Origin: CAYJAZ01 sp964370095
GTDB lineage: Bacteria; Desulfobacterota; Desulfovibrionia; Desulfovibrionales; Desulfovibrionaceae
Direction: 5' to 3'
Length of the DNA: 12,334 nt
Assembly (NCBI GenBank): GCA_964370095.1
Contig: CAYJHJ010000063.1
Coordinates: 1-12,334 of the forward strand
Numbering within the stretch: position 1 is the stretch's first letter; each line of letters begins with the position of its first letter. This document shows, one piece after another, positions 5,823 to 12,334 of this stretch. Position numbers and translations under genes: made by a program. The notes below the pieces were generated by a model. That model was not told the origin of the DNA. It made no database searches and saw nothing but the letters and a program-made list of their open reading frames with translations.

Positions 5823-6848
5823 ATGTTAGAAACTATTTGGTTCTTTTTATGGGTTTTATTATGGGCTGTCTATCTTATTCTTGATGGCTTTGACTTTGGT
5901 ATGGGCACAATTATGCCTTTTGTTGCAAAAAATGATAATGAAAAACGCATAGTCTATAATGCCGCAGGCCCTTATTGGGATGCAAACGAAGTGTGGCTTA
6001 TTACTGCAGGTGGTGTTACATTTGCTGCTTTTCCAACAACTTATGCAGTTATGTTTTCAGCACTTTATGCACCTCTTCTTCTTTTGCTTTTTGCGCTTAT
6101 ATTTAGGGCTGTTGCATTTGAATTTCGTTCAAAAATTGAAGGTTCATGCTGGCGTAAATCATGGGATACTGCTCTATTCTTAGGCAACTTCCTTCCTGCT
6201 TTACTTCTTGGCGTTTTCTTTTCAAACCTCTTTATGGGAATTCCTATTGATGCTGAAGGCGTTTACCACGGAAACCTATTAAAGCTATTAAATCCATTTG
6301 GTCTTGTTGGCGGCATACTTTTTGTATCAATTTTCGCTATCCATGGAGGACTTTGGCTTGGGCTTAAATCAAGCGGTGAAATTCATCATAGAGCTGTTGC
6401 AGTTGCTGACCTTATGTGGGGCATAACCCTAGTGCTTGTTATCCTCTATCTTGGCTTGTCTATTGGGCAAACACCAATTTGGCAAGGCATTGAACAAAGG
6501 CCTTTTGCCTATGCTTTATTGGTTGCTTCAGTTGCTTCATTTGTGATGGTAAAGGCATTTATTAAGCAAGATCGTCTTCTTCCTGCTTTTATATTTTCTT
6601 CTCTCTTCATTCTCTTCTTCGTGTTCTTTGCTATGACAGGTATGTTCCCTGTGCTTCTTTTGTCAAACATGGATCCTGCTGCAACCCTTACTGCCTTTAA
6701 CTCAGCTTCAAGCACCCTTACACTAAAACTTATGTTAAGTGTTGTTGTTTTTGCTATACCGGTTGTTATTGCCTATCAAATCTGGGCATTTTACACCTTT
6801 GGGCATAAGGTAACTCAAGAAGATCTTGACTCTGATCACTCCTATTAA
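5823..6848 (+). CDS. cydB: Cytochrome bd quinol oxidase subunit II
   Basis: Second membrane subunit of cytochrome bd oxidase, structurally paired with CydA. It has 341 residues and about nine membrane helices. Signatures near the N-terminus are LDGFDFGMG (20-28) and GPYWDANEVWL (49-59), both highly conserved in CydB. The ribosome binding site AAGGAG lies inside the last codons of cydA and the start is four bases after its stop, so the two are translationally linked. A strong terminator 17 bases after the stop leaves no room for a cydX-like small subunit gene. With CydA it gives the cell an energy-conserving oxygen sink beside the cytoplasmic flavodiiron oxidase. Confidence 0.96.
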   Translation: MLETIWFFLWVLLWAVYLILDGFDFGMGTIMPFVAKNDNEKRIVYNAAGPYWDANEVWLITAGGVTFAAFPTTYAVMFSALYAPLLLLLFALIFRAVAFEFRSKIEGSCWRKSWDTALFLGNFLPALLLGVFFSNLFMGIPIDAEGVYHGNLLKLLNPFGLVGGILFVSIFAIHGGLWLGLKSSGEIHHRAVAVADLMWGITLVLVILYLGLSIGQTPIWQGIEQRPFAYALLVASVASFVMVKAFIKQDRLLPAFIFSSLFILFFVFFAMTGMFPVLLLSNMDPAATLTAFNSASSTLTLKLMLSVVVFAIPVVIAYQIWAFYTFGHKVTQEDLDSDHSY

Positions 6849-6864
6849 TATCAAAAAAACTAAC

Positions 6865-6897
6865 AAAAGAGAGGGGGGTTATCCCCCTCTTTTTTTT
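6865..6897 (+). terminator. Rho-independent terminator after cydB
   Basis: AGAGGGGG (6870-6877) pairs with CCCCCTCT (6883-6890) around a five-base loop, extended by A/T pairs and followed by a run of T to 6897. It is a strong GC-rich hairpin in an AT-rich region and closes the cydAB unit. Confidence 0.92.
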
Positions 6898-6922
6898 AAG
6901 CCAAAATTTGATTTTAGATTAT

Positions 6923-6951
6923 TTGACTACATGAGAAAAAAGTTCTAAAAT
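6923..6951 (+). promoter_or_regulatory. Promoter of the methyltransferase gene
   Basis: TTGACT (6923-6928) and TAAAAT (6946-6951), each five of six to consensus, are exactly 17 bases apart. They lie between the cydB terminator and the methyltransferase start at 6988. This shows the gene is probably its own transcription unit. Confidence 0.6.
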
Positions 6952-6987
6952 AACTATATTTAACAAAACAGCATAAAGGATGATAAA

Positions 6988-7815
6988 ATGCACTTTAGTG
7001 AATTGGTAAATTTAGAATATTTTAACGGCGAAGAAGAATATACTAACCATACACTTTTTGGAGAAGTATATAAAAATCAAGACAAATTTCTTTCCATGAA
7101 ATGGGAGCAATATATTGAAATATATGAAAGGCTTCTGCGCCCTTATCTCTATGAAAATAAAGCCATAAACTTGCTTGAAATTGGTGTGCAAAATGGAGGA
7201 TCGCTTGAAACTTGGAAAAAATATCTTCCCAAAGGCTCACACATTTATGGAATTGACGTAAATCCTTTATGTAATAACCTAAATTTTAGTTCAAACATCA
7301 CCTTTATTCATGGAAGCGCCACAGATGAAGAGCTTGTGCAAAAGCATTTTCAAGAAATGAAATTTGATGTTATCATTGATGATGGTTCTCATCACTGCCA
7401 AGATGTGATAACAACATTTGAACTTTTATTTTCAAAAGTAAAAGAAGGCGGGCTTTATATTGTTGAAGATTGCCACAGTTCTTATTGGGCAAAGTATGGC
7501 GGCGAATATCAAAACCCAAATTCAAGCATTGAATATTTCAAAAAACTTGTGGATATTTTGCATTATAAATATATTATTGATAAAAATGTTATGACAATAC
7601 CCGAGCAAGCCATAAGCAAGGTGCTTAATAAAGATATTGCATCTGTGCAATTTTATGACTCTGTTATTGCAGTTGAAAAATATATGCAAAAACGAACAAA
7701 AAACTTCAGAAATTATATATCCCAAGGCGAAGCACATGTTGTTTCAAGGGAAATTTCACGTACTATTGCCTTAGAATGTTCTGAGAATACTATTTTAGAA
7801 AGAATTTATAAATAA
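6988..7815 (+). CDS. Class I SAM-dependent methyltransferase, MycE-like
   Basis: A 275-residue protein with a Rossmann-type methyltransferase core. Visible are motif I LLEIGVQNGGS (62-72), the acidic end of strand 2 at IYGIDVN (86-92), the IIDDGSH box (129-135) and YIVEDCHSSYW (157-167). The IGVQ-GGSL, DDGSH and VEDxxxSYW combination resembles metal-dependent sugar O-methyltransferases of the MycE/TylF kind. In that family, as I recall, the Asp and His of DDGSH and the later Glu-Asp pair bind the divalent metal or act as base. About 60 N-terminal residues and a C-terminal tail from 190 are unassigned. AAGGA precedes the ATG. No glycosyltransferase, polyketide or lipopolysaccharide gene is adjacent, so the substrate is unknown; a surface sugar is a guess. 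It is flanked by a terminator upstream and a convergent gene downstream, so it stands alone. Confidence 0.7.
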   Translation: MHFSELVNLEYFNGEEEYTNHTLFGEVYKNQDKFLSMKWEQYIEIYERLLRPYLYENKAINLLEIGVQNGGSLETWKKYLPKGSHIYGIDVNPLCNNLNFSSNITFIHGSATDEELVQKHFQEMKFDVIIDDGSHHCQDVITTFELLFSKVKEGGLYIVEDCHSSYWAKYGGEYQNPNSSIEYFKKLVDILHYKYIIDKNVMTIPEQAISKVLNKDIASVQFYDSVIAVEKYMQKRTKNFRNYISQGEAHVVSREISRTIALECSENTILERIYK

Positions 7816-7834
7816 TGCAAAATAAAGTGCATTA
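7813..7834. repeat. Short inverted repeat spanning two convergent stop codons
   Basis: TAATGCA (7813-7819) and TGCATTA (7828-7834) are perfect seven-base arms around eight bases. The left arm begins with the methyltransferase stop codon and the right arm ends with the mscS stop codon (on the other strand). It may serve as a weak bidirectional terminator, but it has few GC pairs and no T-run. Confidence 0.4.
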
Positions 7835-10324
7835 ATTTGCTTGGGCATTGCCTTCGACTTTCTGTTTTTCTTCAACTGTTCCTGATTTTTCTTTTTTTGC
7901 TTTTAGTTCGTTGGCTAAGTCAGTTTTTATATGAATATCAGTTTGCGGGAATGGAATTTCAATATTATTTTCTTTAAATATTTTATGTATACCTACAAGG
8001 ACATCACTTTGTGTTGTTGCACCATCATCAATATTACGCACCCAGAACCTAAGTTGAAAGTTTATTGAACTTGCATCAAAAAGATCAAAGATAACATCTG
8101 GTTTAGGGAATCTAAGCACTTTTGGATGCTCTTCAACCATCTTAAGCACAAGCTTTTCTACTTTATCTAAATCAGTACCGTATGCAACACCACAACTTAC
8201 AAATCTACGCACTGTTCTATTATTATGAGTCCAGTTAGTGAAGCTTGTTGCTAAAAAGTCAGAATTTGGAACAAAAACAATGGCATTATCATATGTTCTT
8301 ACTTGGGTTGCACGAAGCGAAATTTTTTGCACAACACCATACAAAGTGCCCACGCTCACAACATCACCTTCACGTATGTTTTGCCCAAAAATCAAAGAAA
8401 ACCCACTGAATATATTTTGAACAATCCCCTGCAAGCCAAGCCCGATGCCCACACTAAGGCCGCCTGCAACAACTGCTAAACTGGTTAGGCTAAAACCAAA
8501 AACTTTTAGAACATATAAACCAAAAATACCCCACATACCAAAAATTATAACTGTTTTTATTGGTGTAGTGAGTGTTGAGGTTGCCTTTTTTGAATCACCT
8601 TGCCATGCAGAATCAATATAATTACATGAAACTTGAATAAGTGAACGCACAAGATAAAATACTGTGAGAATACTGATAATTTGCATTGTATTGAATGAAA
8701 AATCGCCTATACTGAAATCAAAATTACTGAAATTCTTTATAAGATATTCACCACCGGGATAAGCTAATACCCATAAAAGCGGTGAAAGAAAAGCAATCAG
8801 CAAAACTATTGGCAATAAAACAGAAACAGCAGCACCACTGACAAGTGCAGGAACTCCTTCTTTTGGTAATTCCTCATGAACAAGTTCAGAAAGATATAAT
8901 ATGGTAGCTACCTGATGAATACCAATAGCAAGACACATATAAATAATTGTTAAAAATATTGAAAAATGCACAAAACCGGCCAATGTCATAAAAAGTGCTG
9001 CTATAAGTACAAAATAGAAAATCCTCAACAGGTAACGTGGCAAATTATGAACAGGCTTGGGTCTTTTTGAAATATAATAAATTATTGCAACAAGAAAAAT
9101 TAACCATAAAAATGATAAAATAATTTGCATATGAGTAAAGGTCAGCAAAATCAAACTCGTAACAATAACAAGTAACATAGGCGAAAAAGGAGAATATGGA
9201 AGGCAAGAATCTTCTCTATTTAGATTATATAATTCCCAGCCAAGCCTAATTTGCCCAAAGCAAAGAGAAAAAGTGCCTAACATTGCAATCAGTTGATAAT
9301 GACCTGCATCGCTCCATGAAAGATAGTGGAATAAAACACCTAAAGCAAGCCATAAAAGAGAACGTTTAATAATTGTAATCCATTTATCATGTATGCTTGG
9401 AATAACCTTAATCGTAATTTCAACAGATACAAAAAACATCACAACAATAATAAAAATTGGAATAAAAGAATTTTGCAATAAAGAAAGCCATTGTGATTTT
9501 TCAGTTGGAACTTCATTTAGTGCTGTTACCTTAATGGTATTTGGCAAGCTTTTAAGATTCACAAAATCGCTTTTCCATAAATTTGGATTTAATATGTCAA
9601 TACTGTCATGCAGATAGTAATTTAGCCATATTTCAGGAAGTTCACTTTCAAATTTTTTATCTACTGAAGAAACTTTATCAATAAGTTCTTTAGTTTTTGG
9701 CAGTTGACCATTAAGTTCGTTTTTAAAACTTGTTAATAAGCCATAAAGCTTTATCCCTTCTGAATAAAGTTCCATTGACTTCTCATCATTAAATTGAAAA
9801 ATATTGTCTGTAATAGCACTCACAGAATCAAGAGCAATAGCAACTTTTTTTTCAGCTTCAAATAATGGCGTATACAAGTTGTTCAATTCAAAAATATAAC
9901 GACGCATCTGCTTTGCTAATATCCCAACTTCAGTAGGGTGTTCGGCATAAGAATTGTTAATTGAGCTTACTGCAGTAAATTCAGTTTGAATTTGCTCTGT
10001 TTTTTCTTTCAACAGGGGAAGGTTATTTTCTATTTGCTTTTGTAAATTTTCTACTTCAATCTTTAAAGAGCTCAAAGTTCTTTCATGGCTGTCAAGCAAG
10101 GAAGCAAGAACAGTATCAATAGTGGTTTCTTCAGGATTTATTGCTTGTTCACCTTGAAAAGACTCAGTAGGAACAAGGGAAGAAATATTTGATTTTTGAG
10201 TCTGTTGAATAGCATCTTCTTCAGCTGCAAAAATACTATTGATATTAAAAACTTCAAAGCACAAAGTAAATGCTAAAAGAAAAGAAATAAAATACTTTAT
10301 ATATAATGTGTTCTTAAGCTTCAT
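7832..10324 (-). CDS. Large MscS-family mechanosensitive channel (MscK/MscM-like)
   Basis: An inner-membrane channel that should open under membrane tension and release solutes during hypo-osmotic shock. It has 830 residues. A signal peptide is visible at about 1-34 (hydrophobic core, FAA cleavage region). A periplasmic, largely helical region with coiled-coil character follows (about 70-280). Then come roughly ten to eleven membrane helices (about 284-650). The MscS core is at the C-terminus: a Gly/Ala-rich pore helix at 612-637 (LAVVAGGLSVGIGLGLQGI), the conserved FSGFSLIFGQNIREGD (639-654), the beta domain (VPNSDFLATSFTNWT, 685-699) and the alpha/beta cage to about 802. The last 30 residues are charged and Lys/Glu-rich. 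MscK and MscM of E. coli exceed 1,100 residues, so the periplasmic part here is much shorter. It has its own candidate promoter and converges on the methyltransferase gene with 16 bases between stop codons. Confidence 0.9.
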   Translation of the reverse strand: MKLKNTLYIKYFISFLLAFTLCFEVFNINSIFAAEEDAIQQTQKSNISSLVPTESFQGEQAINPEETTIDTVLASLLDSHERTLSSLKIEVENLQKQIENNLPLLKEKTEQIQTEFTAVSSINNSYAEHPTEVGILAKQMRRYIFELNNLYTPLFEAEKKVAIALDSVSAITDNIFQFNDEKSMELYSEGIKLYGLLTSFKNELNGQLPKTKELIDKVSSVDKKFESELPEIWLNYYLHDSIDILNPNLWKSDFVNLKSLPNTIKVTALNEVPTEKSQWLSLLQNSFIPIFIIVVMFFVSVEITIKVIPSIHDKWITIIKRSLLWLALGVLFHYLSWSDAGHYQLIAMLGTFSLCFGQIRLGWELYNLNREDSCLPYSPFSPMLLVIVTSLILLTFTHMQIILSFLWLIFLVAIIYYISKRPKPVHNLPRYLLRIFYFVLIAALFMTLAGFVHFSIFLTIIYMCLAIGIHQVATILYLSELVHEELPKEGVPALVSGAAVSVLLPIVLLIAFLSPLLWVLAYPGGEYLIKNFSNFDFSIGDFSFNTMQIISILTVFYLVRSLIQVSCNYIDSAWQGDSKKATSTLTTPIKTVIIFGMWGIFGLYVLKVFGFSLTSLAVVAGGLSVGIGLGLQGIVQNIFSGFSLIFGQNIREGDVVSVGTLYGVVQKISLRATQVRTYDNAIVFVPNSDFLATSFTNWTHNNRTVRRFVSCGVAYGTDLDKVEKLVLKMVEEHPKVLRFPKPDVIFDLFDASSINFQLRFWVRNIDDGATTQSDVLVGIHKIFKENNIEIPFPQTDIHIKTDLANELKAKKEKSGTVEEKQKVEGNAQAN

Positions 10325-10349
10325 AAAATAACCTCTTTCATTTAAATAA

Positions 10350-10378
10350 AGTATACAGATTTTTACTCTAATTGAAAA
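10350..10378 (-). promoter_or_regulatory. Candidate promoter of the MscS-type channel gene
   Basis: TTTTCA (10373-10378, minus strand) and TATACT (10350-10355, five of six) are 17 bases apart. They sit between the rplQ terminator and the channel ATG at 10324, which is preceded by an AGAGG ribosome binding site. The -35 is only four of six. Confidence 0.4.
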
Positions 10379-10392
10379 GTATATTTTTTTAA

Positions 10393-10429
10393 CAAAAAAA
10401 AGCTTTAGCTCGGTAAAAAGCTAAAGCTT
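10393..10429 (-). terminator. Rho-independent terminator of the rpsD-rpoA-rplQ operon
   Basis: Read on the minus strand, AAGCTTTAGCT (10419-10429) pairs perfectly over 11 bases with AGCTAAAGCTT (10400-10410) around an eight-base loop and runs into T (10393-10399). It lies about 20 bases past the rplQ stop codon. Confidence 0.9.
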
Positions 10430-10450
10430 ATAATGTGTATTTAGTAAAGT

Positions 10451-10834
10451 TTACTCAGCTGAAACAGTAGGAAGTTCGTATTTTGTAAGCTCAATAAGTG
10501 CCATAGGTGCACTATCACCTTTACGCATATCCGCAAGTTTCATAACCCTTGTAAAACCACCGTTTACGTCTTTATATTGTGGTGCAATTTCATCAAAAAG
10601 TTTTTTAACTAATTGGTGATCGCCCAAAACATCAAATGCTTGACGACGAGCGTGCAAGTCATCACGTTTAGCTAAAGCGATAAGTGGATCAACTACTGTA
10701 CGCAAAACTTTTGCTTTTGTTTCTGTAGTTTTAATACGACCGTATGTAAGTAAAGCTTTCGCCATGTTTTTGTAAAGAGCTTTACGGTGTGATGGATTAC
10801 GACCGAGTTTTTTTCCAAAATTACTATGCCTCAT
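10451..10834 (-). CDS. rplQ: 50S ribosomal protein L17
   Basis: Large-subunit ribosomal protein L17 of 127 residues, the same length as E. coli L17. Family features are the N-terminal MRHSNFGKKLGRNPSHRKAL, the IKTTETKAKVLR segment (about 36-47), and the C-terminal GGFTRVMKL (about 93-101) and RKGDSAPMALIEL segments (about 104-116). An in-frame ATG 48 bases further upstream would add 16 residues not found in L17, so the ATG at 10832-10834 is chosen; GAGG lies about ten bases before it. The start overlaps the last 11 bases of rpoA, suggesting translational coupling. It is the last gene of the alpha operon and is followed by a strong terminator. Confidence 0.96.
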   Translation of the reverse strand: MRHSNFGKKLGRNPSHRKALYKNMAKALLTYGRIKTTETKAKVLRTVVDPLIALAKRDDLHARRQAFDVLGDHQLVKKLFDEIAPQYKDVNGGFTRVMKLADMRKGDSAPMALIELTKYELPTVSAE

Positions 10835-11864
10835 AGTTTTGCTTCCTCTTCCATTCTTGGTATTTCTTTTCAAAAGAGTCAATCTTCATGCCGAAATCTA
10901 AACCCATTTCAATCAAGACTTCTCTAATTTCATCTAAAGATTTTTTACCAAAATTCTTTGTTTTAAGCATTTCATTTTCAGATTTTTGAACCAATTCACC
11001 AACAGTTGCTACATTAGCTGAGCGTAAGCAATTTGTTGCACGAACGCTTAATTCTAAATCATCAATATTCTTAAATAAATTTTCATTCAAGTCGCCGGTT
11101 TCGCTAGTGCCGATGCCAACTGCATTTGTTGATTGTTCATCAAAGTTGATAAATACAGAAATTTGCTCTTTGATGATTTTTGCACTATACGCTAATGCTT
11201 CTTCAGGTGAAACTGAACCATCGGTCCAAAGTTCCAAAATGAGTTTGTCATAGTTAGTCATTTGACCAACACGGGCTTGCTCAATCACATAAGAAACTTT
11301 ACGAATAGGTGAAAATGAAGCATCAAGCTTAATAAGACCAATTTCTGCATCTAAGCCTTCGTGCTGATCTGCAGGCACATAGCCTTTGCCCATACGAACT
11401 TCAAATTCCATTTCCAAATCAACATCTTCAGTCAAAGTAGCAATATGCTGTTCAGGATTAAGCACTTCAACATGCTGATTTACAACGATATCAGCAGCTG
11501 TAACAGCGCCTTTTTTCTGAACATGCAAACGTACTTTTTGTGGTGCATCAGTATCAAGTGCCAAGCGAACCAATTTGATATTCAAAATAACATCAGTAAT
11601 ATTTTCTAAAACGCCGGTGATTGTAGTAAATTCGTGTTGAACACCGGCAATTTTAACAGAAACAAAGGCTGCACCTTGTAATGAGCTTAAAAGCACACGA
11701 CGAAGTGAATTACCGATGGTTGTGCCATAACCGCGTTCAAGTGGTTCGCAAACGAATTTGCCATACATCGTATCGTCAGCTTGGCTCACACGCTGAATTT
11801 GATCAGGTTTAACCAAAACTGCCCAATTGCGAGCATTTATGAGTTTGCTTGATGGTTTTTGCAT
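10824..11864 (-). CDS. rpoA: DNA-directed RNA polymerase subunit alpha
   Basis: Alpha subunit of RNA polymerase, whose dimer scaffolds beta and beta-prime and contacts promoters and activators. It has 346 residues. The N-terminal domain (about 1-240) shows YGKFVCEPLERGYGTTIGNSLRR beginning near residue 34 and the VGQMTNYDKLILELWTDGS block near 199-217. A linker (about 241-262) joins the C-terminal domain, where LSVRATNCLRSANVATVGEL (272-291) carries R275 and N278, equivalent to the UP-element-binding R265 and N268 of E. coli. KTKNFGKKSLDEI (301-313) completes the helix-hairpin-helix. It is somewhat longer than the 329 residues of E. coli at both ends, as in Desulfovibrio alpha subunits. It sits 45 bases after rpsD and overlaps rplQ by 11 bases. 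Confidence 0.97.
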   Translation of the reverse strand: MQKPSSKLINARNWAVLVKPDQIQRVSQADDTMYGKFVCEPLERGYGTTIGNSLRRVLLSSLQGAAFVSVKIAGVQHEFTTITGVLENITDVILNIKLVRLALDTDAPQKVRLHVQKKGAVTAADIVVNQHVEVLNPEQHIATLTEDVDLEMEFEVRMGKGYVPADQHEGLDAEIGLIKLDASFSPIRKVSYVIEQARVGQMTNYDKLILELWTDGSVSPEEALAYSAKIIKEQISVFINFDEQSTNAVGIGTSETGDLNENLFKNIDDLELSVRATNCLRSANVATVGELVQKSENEMLKTKNFGKKSLDEIREVLIEMGLDFGMKIDSFEKKYQEWKRKQNYEA

Positions 11865-11909
11865 GATAATACCTATCGATCTTTTAATTTCTCAAAAGAA
11901 TATTACTCA

Positions 11910-12334
11910 TTATTTAGAGTATAATTCAACTATGAGAGATTCATTTATTGGGAATTGAATATCATCACGTTGAGGCAAAGCTTTAATTTCAGCTTTAAAG
12001 TCTTGCGCAGCTACTTCTAGCCATGCAGGGCATCCTCTACGGGCAACCACTTCTTGTGCTTCGATAAGAACAGGGATTTTTCTATTCTTTTCAGGCACAG
12101 AAATAACATCACCAATGCTTACTTGAAGGCTTGGAATATCAACTTTTTTACCATTCAAAGTAAAGATACCGTGACGAACTAATTGGCGTGCTTGGCTTCT
12201 GGAGTTTGCAAATCCCATACGGTAAACAACGTTATCTAAACGGCGTTCGAGTGTTGCAAGGAGGTTATCACCTGTAACACCTTTTGCCATATCAGCTTTT
12301 ACAAAGTAGCCATGGAATTGTTTTTCTAAAACAC
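11910..12334 (-). CDS. rpsD: 30S ribosomal protein S4, 5' end outside the window
   Basis: Small-subunit ribosomal protein S4, which binds 16S rRNA early in assembly and in many bacteria represses the alpha operon. About 140 of the usual 205-210 residues are present. The reading frame stays open to the window edge as VLEKQFHGYFVKAD before MAKGVTG, which matches the interior of S4 (VLERQFRNYYKEA in E. coli). The Met at 12290 is therefore internal, not the start. The S4 RNA-binding domain covers RLDNVVYRMGF through QVSIGDVISV, and the conserved C-terminus INESLIVELYSK is intact. The zinc-finger or N-terminal region lies beyond the window. It ends with tandem stops TAA-TGA and leads into rpoA, the standard alpha-operon order. 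Confidence 0.96.
   Translation of the reverse strand, partial: VLEKQFHGYFVKADMAKGVTGDNLLATLERRLDNVVYRMGFANSRSQARQLVRHGIFTLNGKKVDIPSLQVSIGDVISVPEKNRKIPVLIEAQEVVARRGCPAWLEVAAQDFKAEIKALPQRDDIQFPINESLIVELYSK

Noticed and set aside
5959..6183. Leucine-rich 74-codon frame inside cydB
   Set aside because: It lies wholly within cydB in another frame, has no ribosome binding site of note, and its composition follows from the codons of membrane helices.
6849..6987. A cydX-like small subunit gene after cydB
   Set aside because: The terminator begins 17 bases after the cydB stop and no short membrane-peptide frame with a ribosome binding site was seen.
10835..10882. Sixteen-residue N-terminal extension of L17
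   Set aside because: L17 proteins begin with MRH at the ATG 10832-10834. The extension is rpoA coding sequence read in another frame.
12288..12290. Methionine codon at 12290 as the start of a 126-residue S4 protein
   Set aside because: The frame continues upstream to the window edge and encodes VLEKQFHGYF, which matches the interior of S4. The gene is cut by the window, not truncated in nature.
1..12334. CRISPR arrays, tRNA or rRNA genes, insertion sequences, phage genes or a novel defence system
   Set aside because: No regularly spaced repeats, cloverleaf sequences, transposase or integrase motifs were found. Almost all the DNA is accounted for by recognisable genes, so a new multi-gene system cannot be supported.

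Overview
The window looks like a piece of a chromosome from an AT-rich member of the Desulfovibrionaceae (sulfate- or sulfite-reducing Desulfobacterota). Three things point there: the RpoA and L17 sequences read like Desulfovibrio versions, the rubredoxin is the short 45-residue form known from Desulfovibrio desulfuricans, and desulfoferrodoxin, rubredoxin and rubredoxin:oxygen oxidoreductase are clustered as in Desulfovibrio. The base composition is low in GC by eye (roughly 35-40 percent, not computed). That would fit a host-associated, Lawsonia- or Taurinivorans-like lineage better than free-living Desulfovibrio; the genus is inference.

Layout. Positions 28-2180, minus strand: a NhaD/CitMHS-type ion antiporter and the 23S rRNA methyltransferase RlmE. 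Positions 2425-6848, plus strand: an oxygen-defence and oxygen-respiration cluster of desulfoferrodoxin (superoxide reductase), a rubredoxin of 45 codons, flavodiiron rubredoxin:oxygen oxidoreductase, then cydA and cydB for a cytochrome bd quinol oxidase. Positions 6988-7815, plus: an isolated SAM-dependent methyltransferase resembling MycE-type sugar O-methyltransferases, with its own promoter. Positions 7832-10324, minus: a large MscS-family mechanosensitive channel converging on the methyltransferase. Positions 10451-12334, minus: the end of the ribosomal alpha operon, rpsD (cut by the window edge), rpoA and rplQ, closed by a rho-independent terminator.

How the genes work together. Desulfoferrodoxin reduces superoxide to hydrogen peroxide with electrons from rubredoxin. 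The same rubredoxin can feed the flavodiiron protein, which reduces oxygen to water in the cytoplasm, while CydAB does this at the membrane with quinol and conserves energy. The set is a compact kit for an anaerobe that meets oxygen transiently. A Fur/PerR-like palindrome (2351-2361) lies at the promoter region of desulfoferrodoxin and suggests metal- or peroxide-responsive control. Strong terminators after rubredoxin (3114-3141) and cydB (6865-6897) divide the cluster into at least two transcription units.

No mobile element, tRNA, rRNA, CRISPR array or clearly novel multi-gene system was seen, and no gene-free stretch exceeds 300 bases. The least ordinary parts are the control region upstream of desulfoferrodoxin, a Cys-Asp-Cys motif in desulfoferrodoxin, the orphan methyltransferase, and the MscS protein with its reduced periplasmic region.
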